A stretch of 64,000 nt of DNA, taken from contig CAWEDK010000034.1 in NCBI GenBank assembly GCA_963807865.1, forward strand, positions 62,001 to 126,000, read 5' to 3'. Made by a program: the position numbers and the translations under genes. The notes beneath the pieces are model-generated. The model was given only the letters and a program-made list of their open reading frames with translations, searched no databases and had not been told where the DNA came from. Of this stretch, positions 1-8,724 are shown in pieces. Source of the DNA: VAZQ01 sp963807865. Lineage in GTDB: Bacteria; Pseudomonadota; Alphaproteobacteria; Rhizobiales; Xanthobacteraceae. How positions within the stretch are numbered: the first letter of the stretch is position 1; each line of letters starts with the position of its first letter.

Positions 1-97
1 CGTCGTGCAGCGCCACCACCTTCAGTCCGAGCCACTGGTGGTAGGGCGCGCGCGTGATCATCTGCTGCACGCGCTCTACGGTGATTTCGTCAGTCAT
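1..97 (-). CDS. PaaI-family thioesterase, N-terminal fragment
   Basis: The reverse strand reads MTDEITVERVQQMI and continues with APYHQWLGLKVVALHD to the window edge. This resembles the N-terminus of small hotdog-fold PaaI-type acyl-CoA thioesterases, where the PYHxWLGL-like stretch precedes the hotdog domain. An ATG at 103 is also in frame, but the GGAG at 107-110 is better spaced for the ATG at 97. Only about 32 residues are visible, so the family call rests on the N-terminal pattern alone and the catalytic part lies outside the window. Confidence 0.5.
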   Translation of the reverse strand, partial: MTDEITVERVQQMITRAPYHQWLGLKVVALHD

Positions 98-207
98 CTG
101 CATTTGCTCCGAGGGATGATCGTGTCCGCGCAAGCGGACAACAAGTGACTGGATGGTCCGCTTTCGCAGGGGGATGGGAGCGCGCGGCGGCCGCGCGGTG
201 AACTCGC

Positions 208-1212
208 TCACGGCGTAACCACGACCTTCCCGATCACCTCGCGATCCTGGATCAACCGCAAGCCCTCGGCGGCTTGTTCCAGCGGCAGGACCTTGTCGAT
301 CACCGGCTTGAGCTTGCCGTCGGCGATCAGCTTCATCAGGGCACTCAGGTCCTCGTCATAGAAGCTGTTCGACCCGAGGATCTTCAGCTCGAAGCTCCAG
401 ATGTAGCGCAGGTCCTCTTTCGGGTCGTAGCCGGCGGTCGCGCCGCACACGAGGAGCTTGCCGCCGCGCTTGAGGCAGCGCAGCGACGGGTGCCAGGTGT
501 CGCCGCCGGTGAAGTTGATCACCACGTCCACTCCGCCCTCATAGGTGCGGCGCTGCGGCTTGCCGTATTTCTCGGTCGCCCATTTCGAGAAGTCGGTCTC
601 TTTGACGTTGAGCACGTGGTCGGCGCCGAGTTCCTTCAGCTTCTCCATCTTCTCCGGGCTCGACGTGCAGGCGATGACCTCGGCGCCGAGATGCTTGGCG
701 AGGATCACGCAGCCGGTGCCGACGCCGCCCGAGGCGCCGAGGATGAGCACCCGGTCGCCCTTCTTGACCGTGTCGTGGGTGATCAGCATCCGGTGGGCGG
801 TGCCATACGCCACCGGCAGCGAAGCCGCTTGCTCGAAGCTGACGCCGTCGGGGATGGGCAGAAGCTGGTCGGCGGCGACCAGGCAGTATTCCGCCATTCC
901 GCCGTCGAGCATCTCGCCCATCAGCCCCTTCTTCTTGTTGAGCGGATTGACCAGCACCCGGTCGCCCACCTTCCGTCCGGTTACGCCGGGGCCGACCTCG
1001 GTGATCTCGCCCGCCATGTCGAGGCCGATCACGACCGGAAAGGGCACTTTGATGCCCGGCATGCCGCGGACGGTGAATACGTCATGGTAATTGAACGAGG
1101 AGGCCCGGACCCGGATCACCACGTGGCCCTCGGTGGCGGTCGGCATGGGGTGGTCGCTGACGACCGCGAGATTTTCGAGACCGCCGTGCTGGCGCAGGAC
1201 AAGGGCGCGCAT
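208..1212 (-). CDS. Zinc-free MDR-family NADPH:quinone oxidoreductase / alcohol dehydrogenase-like protein
   Basis: This 334-residue protein has the two-domain medium-chain dehydrogenase layout: a GroES-like N-terminal half (NYHDVFTVRGMPG, then GLDMAGEITEVGPGV) and a Rossmann half with the nucleotide motif GASGGVG followed by HVLNV. The Cys-rich structural zinc lobe of true alcohol dehydrogenases is absent, which points to the quinone oxidoreductase / enoyl reductase side. It would reduce a quinone, enone or enoyl substrate with NADPH in the cytoplasm. An upstream in-frame extension to 1290 exists, but MRALVLRQHGG at 1212 is the normal family start. It lies downstream of the partial thioesterase in opposite reading order; the substrate is unknown. 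Confidence 0.85.
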   Translation of the reverse strand: MRALVLRQHGGLENLAVVSDHPMPTATEGHVVIRVRASSFNYHDVFTVRGMPGIKVPFPVVIGLDMAGEITEVGPGVTGRKVGDRVLVNPLNKKKGLMGEMLDGGMAEYCLVAADQLLPIPDGVSFEQAASLPVAYGTAHRMLITHDTVKKGDRVLILGASGGVGTGCVILAKHLGAEVIACTSSPEKMEKLKELGADHVLNVKETDFSKWATEKYGKPQRRTYEGGVDVVINFTGGDTWHPSLRCLKRGGKLLVCGATAGYDPKEDLRYIWSFELKILGSNSFYDEDLSALMKLIADGKLKPVIDKVLPLEQAAEGLRLIQDREVIGKVVVTP

Positions 1213-1434
1213 GGTTTTCTGGCTCACGCTGCTGATTCCTACCGGAAAAACGCGCGGCCGTGGGCTCCGCGCGTGGGGGCGAAAACCCATAGCCGGAGTG
1301 GCGGCGAGATTCCCACAGCGGAATCGCGGCCGGAGAGAACTGCGAATCTCATCGCGAGACGGTCAAGAATTGCGATACTGTGAAAGGTTCAAGAAAGAAC
1401 TGAATAAAAATACCGAAATGGAGAAATAATTTTC

Positions 1435-1462
1435 TTGTCACTTCTTTATGAGCTTTTATTCT
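1435..1462 (+). promoter_or_regulatory. Candidate sigma-70 promoter for the small secreted protein
   Basis: In an AT-rich patch between two divergent genes, TTGTCA (1435-1440) is followed after 16 bases by TATTCT (1457-1462), about 108 bases before the start of the small secreted protein. This is a pattern match only. The rest of the 357-base gap 1213-1569 shows no other recognisable feature. Confidence 0.3.
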
Positions 1463-1569
1463 GCCACCTTGTCGCCACAACTCGAAGGTGCGCATCGTTG
1501 GAGCTGGCATTGTCCGACCCCGGCGAGATGCCATTGCAAGGATGCCGCCCTCTAAGATGGAAGTCAGCA

Positions 1570-1869
1570 ATGTATAAACTGGCATTTGTTGCTGCTGCTG
1601 CCGCTCTCGCGTTCGTGCCGTCCTTCGCGCCAAGCTCGGCTGAGGCTGCCACGAAGGTGACTGTGAACCCCACTTACGTCCCGGCGATCTACTGCTCGTA
1701 CAAGTCCAAGGACTGGATGCAGAAGGGCATCGTCACTTGCCCGACTGGCTGGGCGCCGATCGGCTACCCCGGCACGCGCTGGAAGGTCAGCAAGAGCCTG
1801 ACCAACTGCTGGAGCACCTACGGCGCCGGCGGTAAGGACTACACGGGCTATTGGAGCAAGTGCAAGTAA
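1570..1869 (+). CDS. Small secreted cysteine-containing protein of unknown family
   Basis: This 99-residue protein starts MYKLAFVAAAAALAF and has a clear Sec signal peptide ending near SSAEAA, with cleavage predicted around residue 28. The mature part is about 70 residues, with four cysteines in CSYKSKDW, TCPTGWAP, NCWSTYG and the C-terminal SKCK. Four periplasmic cysteines suggest two disulfides, and the protein is rich in Trp, Tyr and Lys. The ATG at 1570 was chosen because it begins the signal peptide; an upstream in-frame start at 1435 would add 45 unstructured residues. A strong intrinsic terminator follows, so it is probably monocistronic. I do not recognise the family. Confidence 0.75.
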   Translation: MYKLAFVAAAAALAFVPSFAPSSAEAATKVTVNPTYVPAIYCSYKSKDWMQKGIVTCPTGWAPIGYPGTRWKVSKSLTNCWSTYGAGGKDYTGYWSKCK

Positions 1870-1900
1870 GCACTGCAAATTCAGCTAGGATCGAGACGCG

Positions 1901-1934
1901 CGGCCGGGCATTTTGCCCGGCCGTTCGTATTTTT
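1901..1934 (+). terminator. Intrinsic terminator after the small secreted protein
   Basis: A perfect 10-bp stem CGGCCGGGCA / TGCCCGGCCG with a TTT loop is followed by TTCGTATTTTT. It ends 65 bases after the stop codon of the small secreted protein. The following 1935-2183 shows nothing else recognisable. Confidence 0.85.
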
Positions 1935-2183
1935 GGGGACTCTGGCCTCGATCTATTTTGCAAATTCATCCTGAGCGGCTCGGGCGTTCATAATAGGCTT
2001 GCGCCATCCCGCCCGGATTGGTGATTGCTAACGGAAGATCAACTGTTTTGCTCCTGCCTGCGCCCTCCAACACTCGCGACAAGCTCCAGACCGGCGGAAG
2101 ATCAGCTTTTGAGGCCGGATTGCCTCAGATGTGCTTGAGCAATGCTCGCGATTGGCGGCTTCGTGAGTCACAGGTCGATGTAA

Positions 2184-2444
2184 CTAGGGCGCGGGAGGCT
2201 CCGGTTTCTTCTCTCGGTTTTTCCGCAAGCGCACTCCCGGCCCTCCGCCGTTCGCGTCAATGAATTCGACGCCGGCTCGTTCGAAGGCTCGCCTTATGAC
2301 ATCGAGCGTTGCCCAACGAGGCGCACCTTGAACTGCCTCTAACTGCCTTACTGTGACAATTCCCACGCGCGCCTCATCGGCCAACGTCTGTTGGGTCCAA
2401 TCAAGCAATCCCCGCGCAGCTCTGCACTGCTCTGGTGTGAGCAT
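2184..2444 (-). CDS. XRE-family helix-turn-helix transcriptional regulator (prophage-type)
   Basis: This 86-residue protein begins MLTPEQCRAARGLLDWTQQT, the canonical first helices of a Cro/CI-type HTH, continues with LADEARVGIVTVRQLE (recognition helix region) and ends in a basic, proline-rich tail. It is transcribed away from the recombination genes, with an AT-rich intergenic region holding repeated TTGAAAA boxes between them. That layout is typical of a phage or integrative-element repressor facing its early operon. It probably represses the rightward promoter and autoregulates. The window shows no integrase. Confidence 0.85.
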   Translation of the reverse strand: MLTPEQCRAARGLLDWTQQTLADEARVGIVTVRQLEAVQGAPRWATLDVIRRAFERAGVEFIDANGGGPGVRLRKNREKKPEPPAP

Positions 2445-2466
2445 ATCCAGCTTGTCGCAAAAGCAA

Positions 2467-2539
2467 TTGATTCAATCAAATATATTGAAAAACGATTGAC
2501 ATTTTTTAACGTTGAAAATAGATTATTATATTGAAAAAC
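2467..2539. promoter_or_regulatory. Divergent operator/promoter region of the XRE regulator and the early recombination genes
   Basis: This segment is far more AT-rich than its surroundings. It holds a palindrome TTGATTCAATCAA (2467-2479, odd centre), two exact copies of ATATTGAAAAAC (2482-2493 and 2528-2539) and a third related box GTTGAAAATA (2511-2520). A near-consensus sigma-70 promoter for the rightward genes overlaps them: TTGACA at 2496-2501, a 17-base spacer and TAGATT at 2519-2524. Repressor bound at these boxes would block the promoter. The boxes and promoter are visible; the repressor assignment is inference from position. Confidence 0.6.
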
Positions 2540-2568
2540 AACGCTTCAACTTATCTATGAGGCCAAGC

Positions 2569-3392
2569 GTGAAAACGACCCACTACACGGATCGAAGGTC
2601 ATTCATCGGCGGCTCAGACGCCCGGATCATCATGGGAGGGGACGAGGCCGCGCTGATCCGGCTCTGGCGGGAAAAGCGGGGCGAGGTCGACCCGGAGGAC
2701 CTGTCCGGCAATCTCGTCGTGCAGCTTGGCAGCGCGACTGAAGACCTCAATCGGCCTGGTACGAGCGCAACAGCGGCCGAAAGGTCGTGGACGTCCAGCG
2801 CCGGGTGAAGCACTCGGCCATTTCGTGGATGGCCGCCACTCTGGACGGCATGGTGGAGGGAAGTGGGGCGGTATTCGAGGCCAAGTTCATGCTGCCCTGG
2901 TCGTTCGACGAGCAGGCGGCGGCCGACAAGCACATGGCCCAGGTCCAGCACAACATGTGGGTGACCCATGCCCGCTCGGCGGTGCTGTCGATTATCACCG
3001 GTGGCGGCAAGTGGGTCGAGATCGCCATTCCGATGGACCCGCTCTACCTCAGCATCCTGGTCGCGGCCGAAAAGAAGTTCTGGCGCTGCGTGCAGTCGGG
3101 CGAGCCACCGCATCCGACTTATTCCGAGCCGCCGCGAGCGCGGGTTGAGGCCATTCGCATCGTCGACATGACCTCCTCCAACAGCTGGGCGGAGTTTGCC
3201 GGTGTCTTCCGCCGCACCCGGCAGGCCTACCTGGAGCACGAGGGAGCCAAGACCGAGCTCAAGGGGCTAATGCCGGAGGACGCCAAGGAAGCGATCGGCC
3301 ATGGCGTGCGGGCACGACGCTCGAAGTCCGGCGCCATCAGCTTCGATGTCATCGACCGCCCCAGGGAGGTCGCCCATGCCGCGATCCAGTGA
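2569..3392 (+). pseudogene. YqaJ-like phage recombination endonuclease, frameshifted
   Basis: Two overlapping frames together give a complete YqaJ/RecB-like phage exonuclease of about 274 residues. The first frame (GTG at 2569, GAGG at 2559-2562) holds RRSFIGGSDARIIMG and the WREKRGE segment. The second, from about 2757, holds WYERNSGRKVVDVQRR, then WMAATLDGMVE, then AVFEAKFMLPW, which contains the catalytic D..ExK-type residues. They are separated by one missing base at 2755-2756 in TCGGCCTGG. Such nucleases generate single strands for the neighbouring annealing protein. The break is either true decay or an assembly indel. An ATG at 2557 is an alternative start. Confidence 0.75.
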
Positions 3393-4751
3393 CTCGGTCG
3401 CGGCGCTGGGATCGGCCCTGGCCAAAGCGCAAGGCGAACTGGTCAATCCCGAGAAGTCGTTGACCGCAACTGTTTCAACTGGACGGGCAGGGGAGGGCGA
3501 GGAGCGCACCTTCCGCTATGCGTCGCTCGCCAGTGGCCTCGACATCGTGCGCAAGACGCTGGGCCACCACGAGATCGCCACCGTGCAGACCACCGCGGTC
3601 GATCAGGCTGCAGGGCTCGTCAACCTGACCACCATGCTGGTTCATGCCTCGGGCGAATGGATTGCCTCCGACTGGCCGGTTTGCCCGATCAGCGACCTCG
3701 CCAGTCCGCGCCGCATGGGAGCCGCGCTGACCTATGCCCGCCGATACGCGCTGTTCACTCTGGTCGGCATCGCCGGCGAGGATGACCTCGACGCACCGGA
3801 TCTGCAGGATCAAGCGGCGCCCCGTCGCCGACCCAGACAAATGGAGCAGGGAACGGCGTTGCCGGTGCGAACGGCAGCAGCGGTGCCCCGCTTCACGATT
3901 CGCATTCTAGGCGGCAGGGAAACGGGTCCGACCGCCGCGGACGACGGGCGGATCGATCCACACCACCGGTCATCCTTGATCCCAACGAGTCGGGCGAGTT
4001 GCGAGACCGCCTGTTGGGAGAACTCGTTGCTATCTCCTCAGCCGACGAAGCGACGATCTGGGCCGGCAACGCCATCGCCGCCAAAAACACCCTCAGGGTC
4101 CCCGATGCGCAGGCGGTGGAGGACGCGTTCGAGCGCAGGCTCACAGAGCTCAGCGATGCGGCAGATGCCGACGCGAGTTTGCCCGCGGTCGAAGGGCAGG
4201 GGAGTGAAGCCCCGAAGGCAATTGGTGCCCAGCCTCAGTCCGACGACCCGACAGGGATTGCGACCGTGCAAGCGCCGATGGCGCCAGGTGCTGCTGCGGC
4301 TGAGCAATCAGTGACCGCATCGCATCAACCGCCGCCCGGCATCGACAAGAGCGTGCTCGCGCTCTCCGAGCCCAAGCGCCACCGCAACAAGGAGCACCTG
4401 CAGTTCGTCGCGCAGCAGCCTTGCCTGATCTGCGGCCGTACGCCGTCCGATCCGCACCACCTGCGCTTCGCTCAGCAGCGCGCGCTTGGCCGCAAGGTCA
4501 GCGACGAATTCGTCGTGCCGCTCTGCCGCACCCACCACCGCGCCCTGCACCGGGTCGGCAATGAGGCGGGATGGTGGCAGGCGGCAAACATCGATTCTCT
4601 GAAGGTCGCACGGAAGCTCTGGCGTAGAACCAGGCGGGTCGTGGACCAAGTGCCACGCGACATGCCGGTCAGAACAACGTCCCAGACCGCGATTGCAGCC
4701 GAAGGGGGCGCCCTCCCCAGCGCTTGCAGATCTCCCGGCCACCTGCCTTGA
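3376..4751 (+). pseudogene. ERF-family single-strand annealing protein with C-terminal HNH-like zinc domain, frameshifted
   Basis: The start MPRSSDSVAALGSALAKAQ overlaps the end of the nuclease gene and follows GGGAGG at 3364-3369. The N-terminal half is the ERF single-strand annealing domain, with TFRYASLASGLDIVRKTL and the hallmark RRMGAALTYARRYALF, then GEDDLDAPDL. Continuation switches to another frame somewhere between about 3786 and 3960. From there it encodes ELRDRLLGELVAI, a linker, and a zinc-finger/HNH-like module with CLICGRTPSDPHHL and PLCRTHHRALHR. Related alphaproteobacterial ERF proteins carry the same two-part layout, so this is one gene split by a frameshift. With the nuclease it forms a phage recombination pair. 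Confidence 0.75.
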
Positions 4752-4914
4752 ACCGACAGGCAAACGTTGACGGAGGTCCGCCGATCTTTGCAGTGGACAA
4801 TTGTTATGCAATCGATACTTGCATAATACGAGCGCGCAATCAGCTTTCACATTTGGCGAAACGAACCCAACGGGGTCGACCATTCAACAACCACGCCGTA
4901 TTGCACGCGCGGGA

Positions 4915-5248
4915 GGCGCAAGCCCAGCATGGGTCGATCTATCTCGACTTTCGCCGACGAGTTCAGCCCGTGAGGGCGGCTCCATCGAGGCGCCACATTC
5001 GCTCTGCGATCTCGGCGGCCCAGGATGGCGTGGTGCTGATCGTGGCGTGGTTGCTCGGTGCGCTCCGTGCCTGCGGCCCTTATCCGGTCCTCGCGGTGTC
5101 GGGCGAACAGGACGCCGGGAAGATCATGACGTGCAAGCTGTTGCGTGCCTTGATCTACCCAGCGCGGCTTCCGTTGCTCGCTGCCGCGGGAAGAGCGCGA
5201 GCTGTTAATCGCCGCGCACAACAGCGCCTGTTGGCGCTGCGGGAGTAA
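4915..5248 (+). pseudogene. Degenerate fragment of a phage/element ATP-binding (primase-helicase-like) protein
   Basis: No intact gene covers this stretch. One frame reads VVLIVAWLLGALRACGPYPV followed by a decayed P-loop, GEQDAGKIMT, in place of the usual GEQGSAKTT-type motif, and LLRALIYP. A second frame supplies the preceding GGSIEAPHSLCDLGG and further frames supply what follows, so several indels are present. The pattern resembles the ATP-binding core of large phage or plasmid proteins found near ERF/YqaJ genes. Position downstream of those genes supports a shared element. The remaining bases 4752-4914 and 5249-5485 show no convincing gene. Confidence 0.5.
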
Positions 5249-5485
5249 CCTATTGCTGGAACACACTCCGGTCGGTAAGGACCTACACCGGCGAGGTGCG
5301 GCCCATGCAAGTATAGCCGTACGCATTCGTTTCGTCGCGGCCCGGCCGTGGCATTTTCCGCGCCCATGCGCTGGTGCATTTCACCCAACGCCACGAGACC
5401 GCTTCCGGCGACCGCCACGCTCGGCTATGCATAGCGCGACCAGCCGCGGTCGTGGAACGCGGGGCGGGTCATCGCAGGGGACCGC

Positions 5486-7078
5486 ATGCAGGAGAACTTT
5501 CGCCAATTCCTCGATCGGCTGAGACAGGTCGGTGAACTCGTCGACCTGCATCAGCCGGTCGATATCCGGCATATCGCGACTCTGGTCGACCAGGCCAAAA
5601 CCGCGCTCTATTTCCACAACGTGATCGGCTACGACATCCCGGTGGTGTCCGGCATCATTCGCACGAAAGAGCGCGCCATGATGGCGCTCGGCTGCGAGAC
5701 GTTTCGCGAGGTCGAGGACAAGCTGACGCAGGGCATCAACCGCCCGATCCCTCCGAAACACGTCAAGACTTCGCCGACGCGCGAAGTGGTGCTGCTGGGA
5801 GAGGACGTCGATCTCTACAAGCTGCCGATCCCGATGTCGTCGATCTACGACGGCGGACCGATGATTACGGCCGGCGTGGTGATTGCGCGCGACCCCGAGC
5901 TCGGAATCAACAGCGGCATCTATCGCTTCATCGTCAAGGAGAAGAGCCTCACCGGCATCGACATCGTCACGCCCAACAACATGCGGCTGTTTGCCCAGCG
6001 CGCCTTCGAGCGCAAAGAGCCGCTGCCGATCTCGATCTCGATCGGCACCCATCCGATCGAAATCACCGGCTCGGGCTATCGCGCGCCGCTCGGTGTCGAC
6101 GAGATGGCGGTGGCGGGCGGCATCCGCGGCGCGCCGGTCGAACTGGCGCCGTGCGAAACCATCGACTTGCCCTATATCGCCGACGCCGAGATCGTGCTGG
6201 AGGCCGAGATACTGCCGACCGGCTGGACCTTCCCGGAAGGCCGCTTCGGCGAATTCACCCGCCTGATGGGCGGGCTGCACTGGAATCCGCTGGTGCGCAT
6301 CAAGGCGATCTCGATGCGCAAGGACGCCATCTACTACAATCTGCACATGCCGTGGGAGAACACCTGGCTTGCGGCGCCCACGCGCTACGCGGCGATCCGC
6401 CAGGCGCTCAAGACCGCCGGCGTGCAGGTCAAGGACATCAACGTCACGCTCGGCGGCTGTGCGTTCTGGCACGCCGTGATCTCGATCAAGAAACAGCCGG
6501 GCGAGGGCAAGAACGCGCTGCTGGCCGCGCTCTCGGTCATGGACCTCAAGCACGTCGTGGTGGTGGACGACGATATCGACGTCAACGACCCGACCGAGGT
6601 CGAGTGGGCGATCGCGACCCGCGTGCAGGGCGACCGCGACATCATGATCGTCGGCAACGCCCGCGCCAAGCCGCTCGACCCCAGCCTGCCGCAAGGGTTT
6701 GGCGTAGTGCCGACCGGAGCCAAGGTCGGCATCGATGCCACCATCCCGGAGGGCATCCCGGCTGAGCACTACGAGCGCATCACCTACGCGTACGCGGACC
6801 GTGCCAAGGTTGACGACTACATCGACGGTAAGGCCGACGCCCGCGGCCAAGGCGGCGACGCAGCGGCAGTCTCGGCGCTGGCCGACGAGATACTGGCAGC
6901 CATCGGCAAGGAACCGCTCTACTACACCGACATCGCGGAGCGGTTCTCGGCCTATGATTTCCGCACCGTCGCACGGGCTCTCGGAGAACTGCACGCCACC
7001 GAGAGGCTCTGGCAGGATTCACGCGGCCGGATGTGTGTCCGCGGTTCGGAATTCGCCGCCAAACCGCCACGCCGATAG
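5486..7078 (+). CDS. UbiD-family prenylated-FMN-dependent decarboxylase with C-terminal extension
   Basis: This 530-residue protein spans the UbiD fold. It has the conserved Arg in NSGIYRFIV (R147) and the acidic pair in PEGRFGEFTR (E251, E256), matching the R..E..E catalytic set of prenyl-FMN (de)carboxylases. It probably decarboxylates an aromatic or unsaturated acid; the substrate cannot be read from sequence. After about residue 460 an extra 70-residue domain (EILAAIGKEPLYYTDIAERF, then FRTVARALGEL) looks like a small winged helix and is not part of the core. AGGGGA precedes the ATG. No ubiX prenyltransferase gene lies in the window. The gene sits alone between the element remnant and the urea operon. 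Confidence 0.85.
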   Translation: MQENFRQFLDRLRQVGELVDLHQPVDIRHIATLVDQAKTALYFHNVIGYDIPVVSGIIRTKERAMMALGCETFREVEDKLTQGINRPIPPKHVKTSPTREVVLLGEDVDLYKLPIPMSSIYDGGPMITAGVVIARDPELGINSGIYRFIVKEKSLTGIDIVTPNNMRLFAQRAFERKEPLPISISIGTHPIEITGSGYRAPLGVDEMAVAGGIRGAPVELAPCETIDLPYIADAEIVLEAEILPTGWTFPEGRFGEFTRLMGGLHWNPLVRIKAISMRKDAIYYNLHMPWENTWLAAPTRYAAIRQALKTAGVQVKDINVTLGGCAFWHAVISIKKQPGEGKNALLAALSVMDLKHVVVVDDDIDVNDPTEVEWAIATRVQGDRDIMIVGNARAKPLDPSLPQGFGVVPTGAKVGIDATIPEGIPAEHYERITYAYADRAKVDDYIDGKADARGQGGDAAAVSALADEILAAIGKEPLYYTDIAERFSAYDFRTVARALGELHATERLWQDSRGRMCVRGSEFAAKPPRR

Positions 7079-7227
7079 GGGCCAAAAAATCGAGCGCGGG
7101 CGGCCTCGCCTAATTTTTAGGCGGCGGCGCTAATTCGCGGGCAGCGTGAGCCGGGCGGTTCTCGAAGGCCCTGGCGCAAGTCCCGGATCGCCCCGCCGCC
7201 GCAATGGTTTGCGGCTACCTGATGCGC

Positions 7228-7244
7228 TTGGCACGCGGCTTGCA
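7228..7244 (+). promoter_or_regulatory. Sigma-54 (-24/-12) promoter of the urea uptake and urease operon
   Basis: The sequence TTGGCACGCGGCTTGCA fits the sigma-54 consensus YTGGCACG-N4-TTGCW, with the invariant GG (7230-7231) and GC (7242-7243) separated by exactly 10 bases. It lies 83 bases before urtA, placing the transcription start near 7255. This implies RpoN with an activator such as NtrC, i.e. induction under nitrogen limitation. No clear NtrC dyad was identified upstream. The rest of 7079-7326 shows nothing else. Confidence 0.75.
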
Positions 7245-7326
7245 AATCGTTCGCGCGCGAGAGGCCGCCGGGGTTTTGCCAACAGGCTGCCGGGCCGTTC
7301 GCGCGCGTCAACAGAAGGACATCGCG

Positions 7327-8649
7327 ATGCTCAATCCCCAAGGCGCGGTCGCGGGGCGACCGCTTTCACGCCGCTTGCTTGTTGCGACGGCCGGCATGGC
7401 CCTCGGACTTGCGGCGGCGGTATTGCCCGCCAATGCCCAGGACACGATCAAAGTCGGCATTTTGCATTCGCTCTCCGGCACCATGGCGATCAGCGAGACC
7501 ACGCTGAAAGACGTCATGCTGATGCTGATCGAGGAGCAGAACAAGAAGGGTGGACTGCTCGGCAAGAAGCTCGAGGCAGTGGTCGTCGACCCGGCGTCCA
7601 ACTGGCCGCTGTTCGCCGAGAAGGCCCGCGAATTGATCACCAAGGACAAGGTCGTCGCGGTGTTCGGCTGCTGGACCTCGGTGTCGCGCAAGTCCGTGCT
7701 GCCGGTGTTCAAGGAACTGAACAGCATCCTGTTCTACCCGGTGCAGTACGAAGGCGAGGAGAGTGAGCGCAACGTGTTCTACACCGGCGCCGCACCGAAC
7801 CAGCAGGCGATCCCGGCCGTCGACTACCTGATGTCGAAGGACGGCGGCGACGTGAAGCGCTGGGTGCTGGCAGGCACCGACTACGTCTATCCGCGCACGA
7901 CGAACAAGATTCTCGAAGCCTACCTGAAGCAGAAGGGTGTCGCGGATGCCGACATCATGATCAACTACACGCCGTTCGGACATTCCGATTGGCAGACCAT
8001 TGTCTCCGACATCAAGAAATTCGGCTCCGCCGGCAAGAAGACCGCCGTCGTGTCGACCATCAACGGCGACGCCAACGTGCCGTTCTACAAGGAGCTCGGC
8101 AACGCCGGCGTGAAGGCGACGGATATTCCGGTCGTCGCGTTCTCGGTCGGCGAGGAAGAACTGGCCGGCCTCGACACCAAGCCGCTGGTCGGACATCTCG
8201 CCGCATGGAACTACTTCATGTCGGACAAGGCGCCGGCCAACGCCGCGTTCATCAAGACTTGGCAGGCTTTCACGAAGAATCCGAAGCGCGTCACCAACGA
8301 CCCGATGGAAGCACACGTGGTCGGCTTCGCGATGTGGGTGAAGGCGGTCGAGAAAGCCAAGTCGACCGATCCCGACAAGGTGATCGACGCGCTCCCGGGC
8401 ATCGAGGCGCCCAATCTTTCTGGTGGCATATCGAAGATGCTGCCCAACCATCACATCACCAAGCCGGTGTTCATCGGCGAGGTGCGCGGCGACGGGCAGT
8501 TCGACGTAGTCTGGAAGACGCCGGGCCTGGTGCCGGGTGATGCGTGGTCGGACTTCCTGCCGGGCTCGAAGGACCTCGAGGCCGACTGGGTCAAGCTCAA
8601 GTGCGGCAACTACAACACGGCGACCAAAAAGTGCGGCGGCGGGTCTTAA
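7327..8649 (+). CDS. urtA: Urea ABC transporter substrate-binding protein
   Basis: This 440-residue periplasmic binding protein of the branched-chain amino acid/amide (HAAT) family has a signal peptide ending near LPANAQ. The mature start is TIKVGILHSLSGTMAISE, followed by DPASNWPLFAEKAREL and FGCWTSVSRKSVLPV, sequences characteristic of UrtA rather than LivK. It captures urea and short amides and delivers them to UrtBC. The ATG at 7327 was chosen because AAGGA (7314-7318) is well placed and it starts the signal peptide. It is the first gene of the block and is followed by a terminator-like hairpin, so it is probably expressed more strongly than the membrane subunits. Confidence 0.95.
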   Translation: MLNPQGAVAGRPLSRRLLVATAGMALGLAAAVLPANAQDTIKVGILHSLSGTMAISETTLKDVMLMLIEEQNKKGGLLGKKLEAVVVDPASNWPLFAEKARELITKDKVVAVFGCWTSVSRKSVLPVFKELNSILFYPVQYEGEESERNVFYTGAAPNQQAIPAVDYLMSKDGGDVKRWVLAGTDYVYPRTTNKILEAYLKQKGVADADIMINYTPFGHSDWQTIVSDIKKFGSAGKKTAVVSTINGDANVPFYKELGNAGVKATDIPVVAFSVGEEELAGLDTKPLVGHLAAWNYFMSDKAPANAAFIKTWQAFTKNPKRVTNDPMEAHVVGFAMWVKAVEKAKSTDPDKVIDALPGIEAPNLSGGISKMLPNHHITKPVFIGEVRGDGQFDVVWKTPGLVPGDAWSDFLPGSKDLEADWVKLKCGNYNTATKKCGGGS

Positions 8650-8673
8650 TGACCGGCCTGTGAATCCAAGACG

Positions 8674-8700
8674 AGAGGCGGCACTATGCCGCCTCTTTTT
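8674..8700 (+). terminator. Terminator/attenuator between urtA and urtB
   Basis: The stem AGAGGCGGC / GCCGCCTCT (9 bp, loop ACTAT) is followed by TTTTCTCC, 25 bases after the urtA stop. Partial termination here would set the common excess of binding protein over permease in ABC operons. Sequence alone does not show how efficient it is. Confidence 0.75.
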
Positions 8701-8724
8701 CTCCGACGATGCCGGGACGACAGA

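Noticed and set aside
5249..5485. Possible short gene with a frame reading RTYTGEVRPMQV and RPGRGIFRAHALVHFTQRH
   Set aside because: It is interrupted by a TAG after MQV and has no start or ribosome site; at most another scrap of the decayed element.
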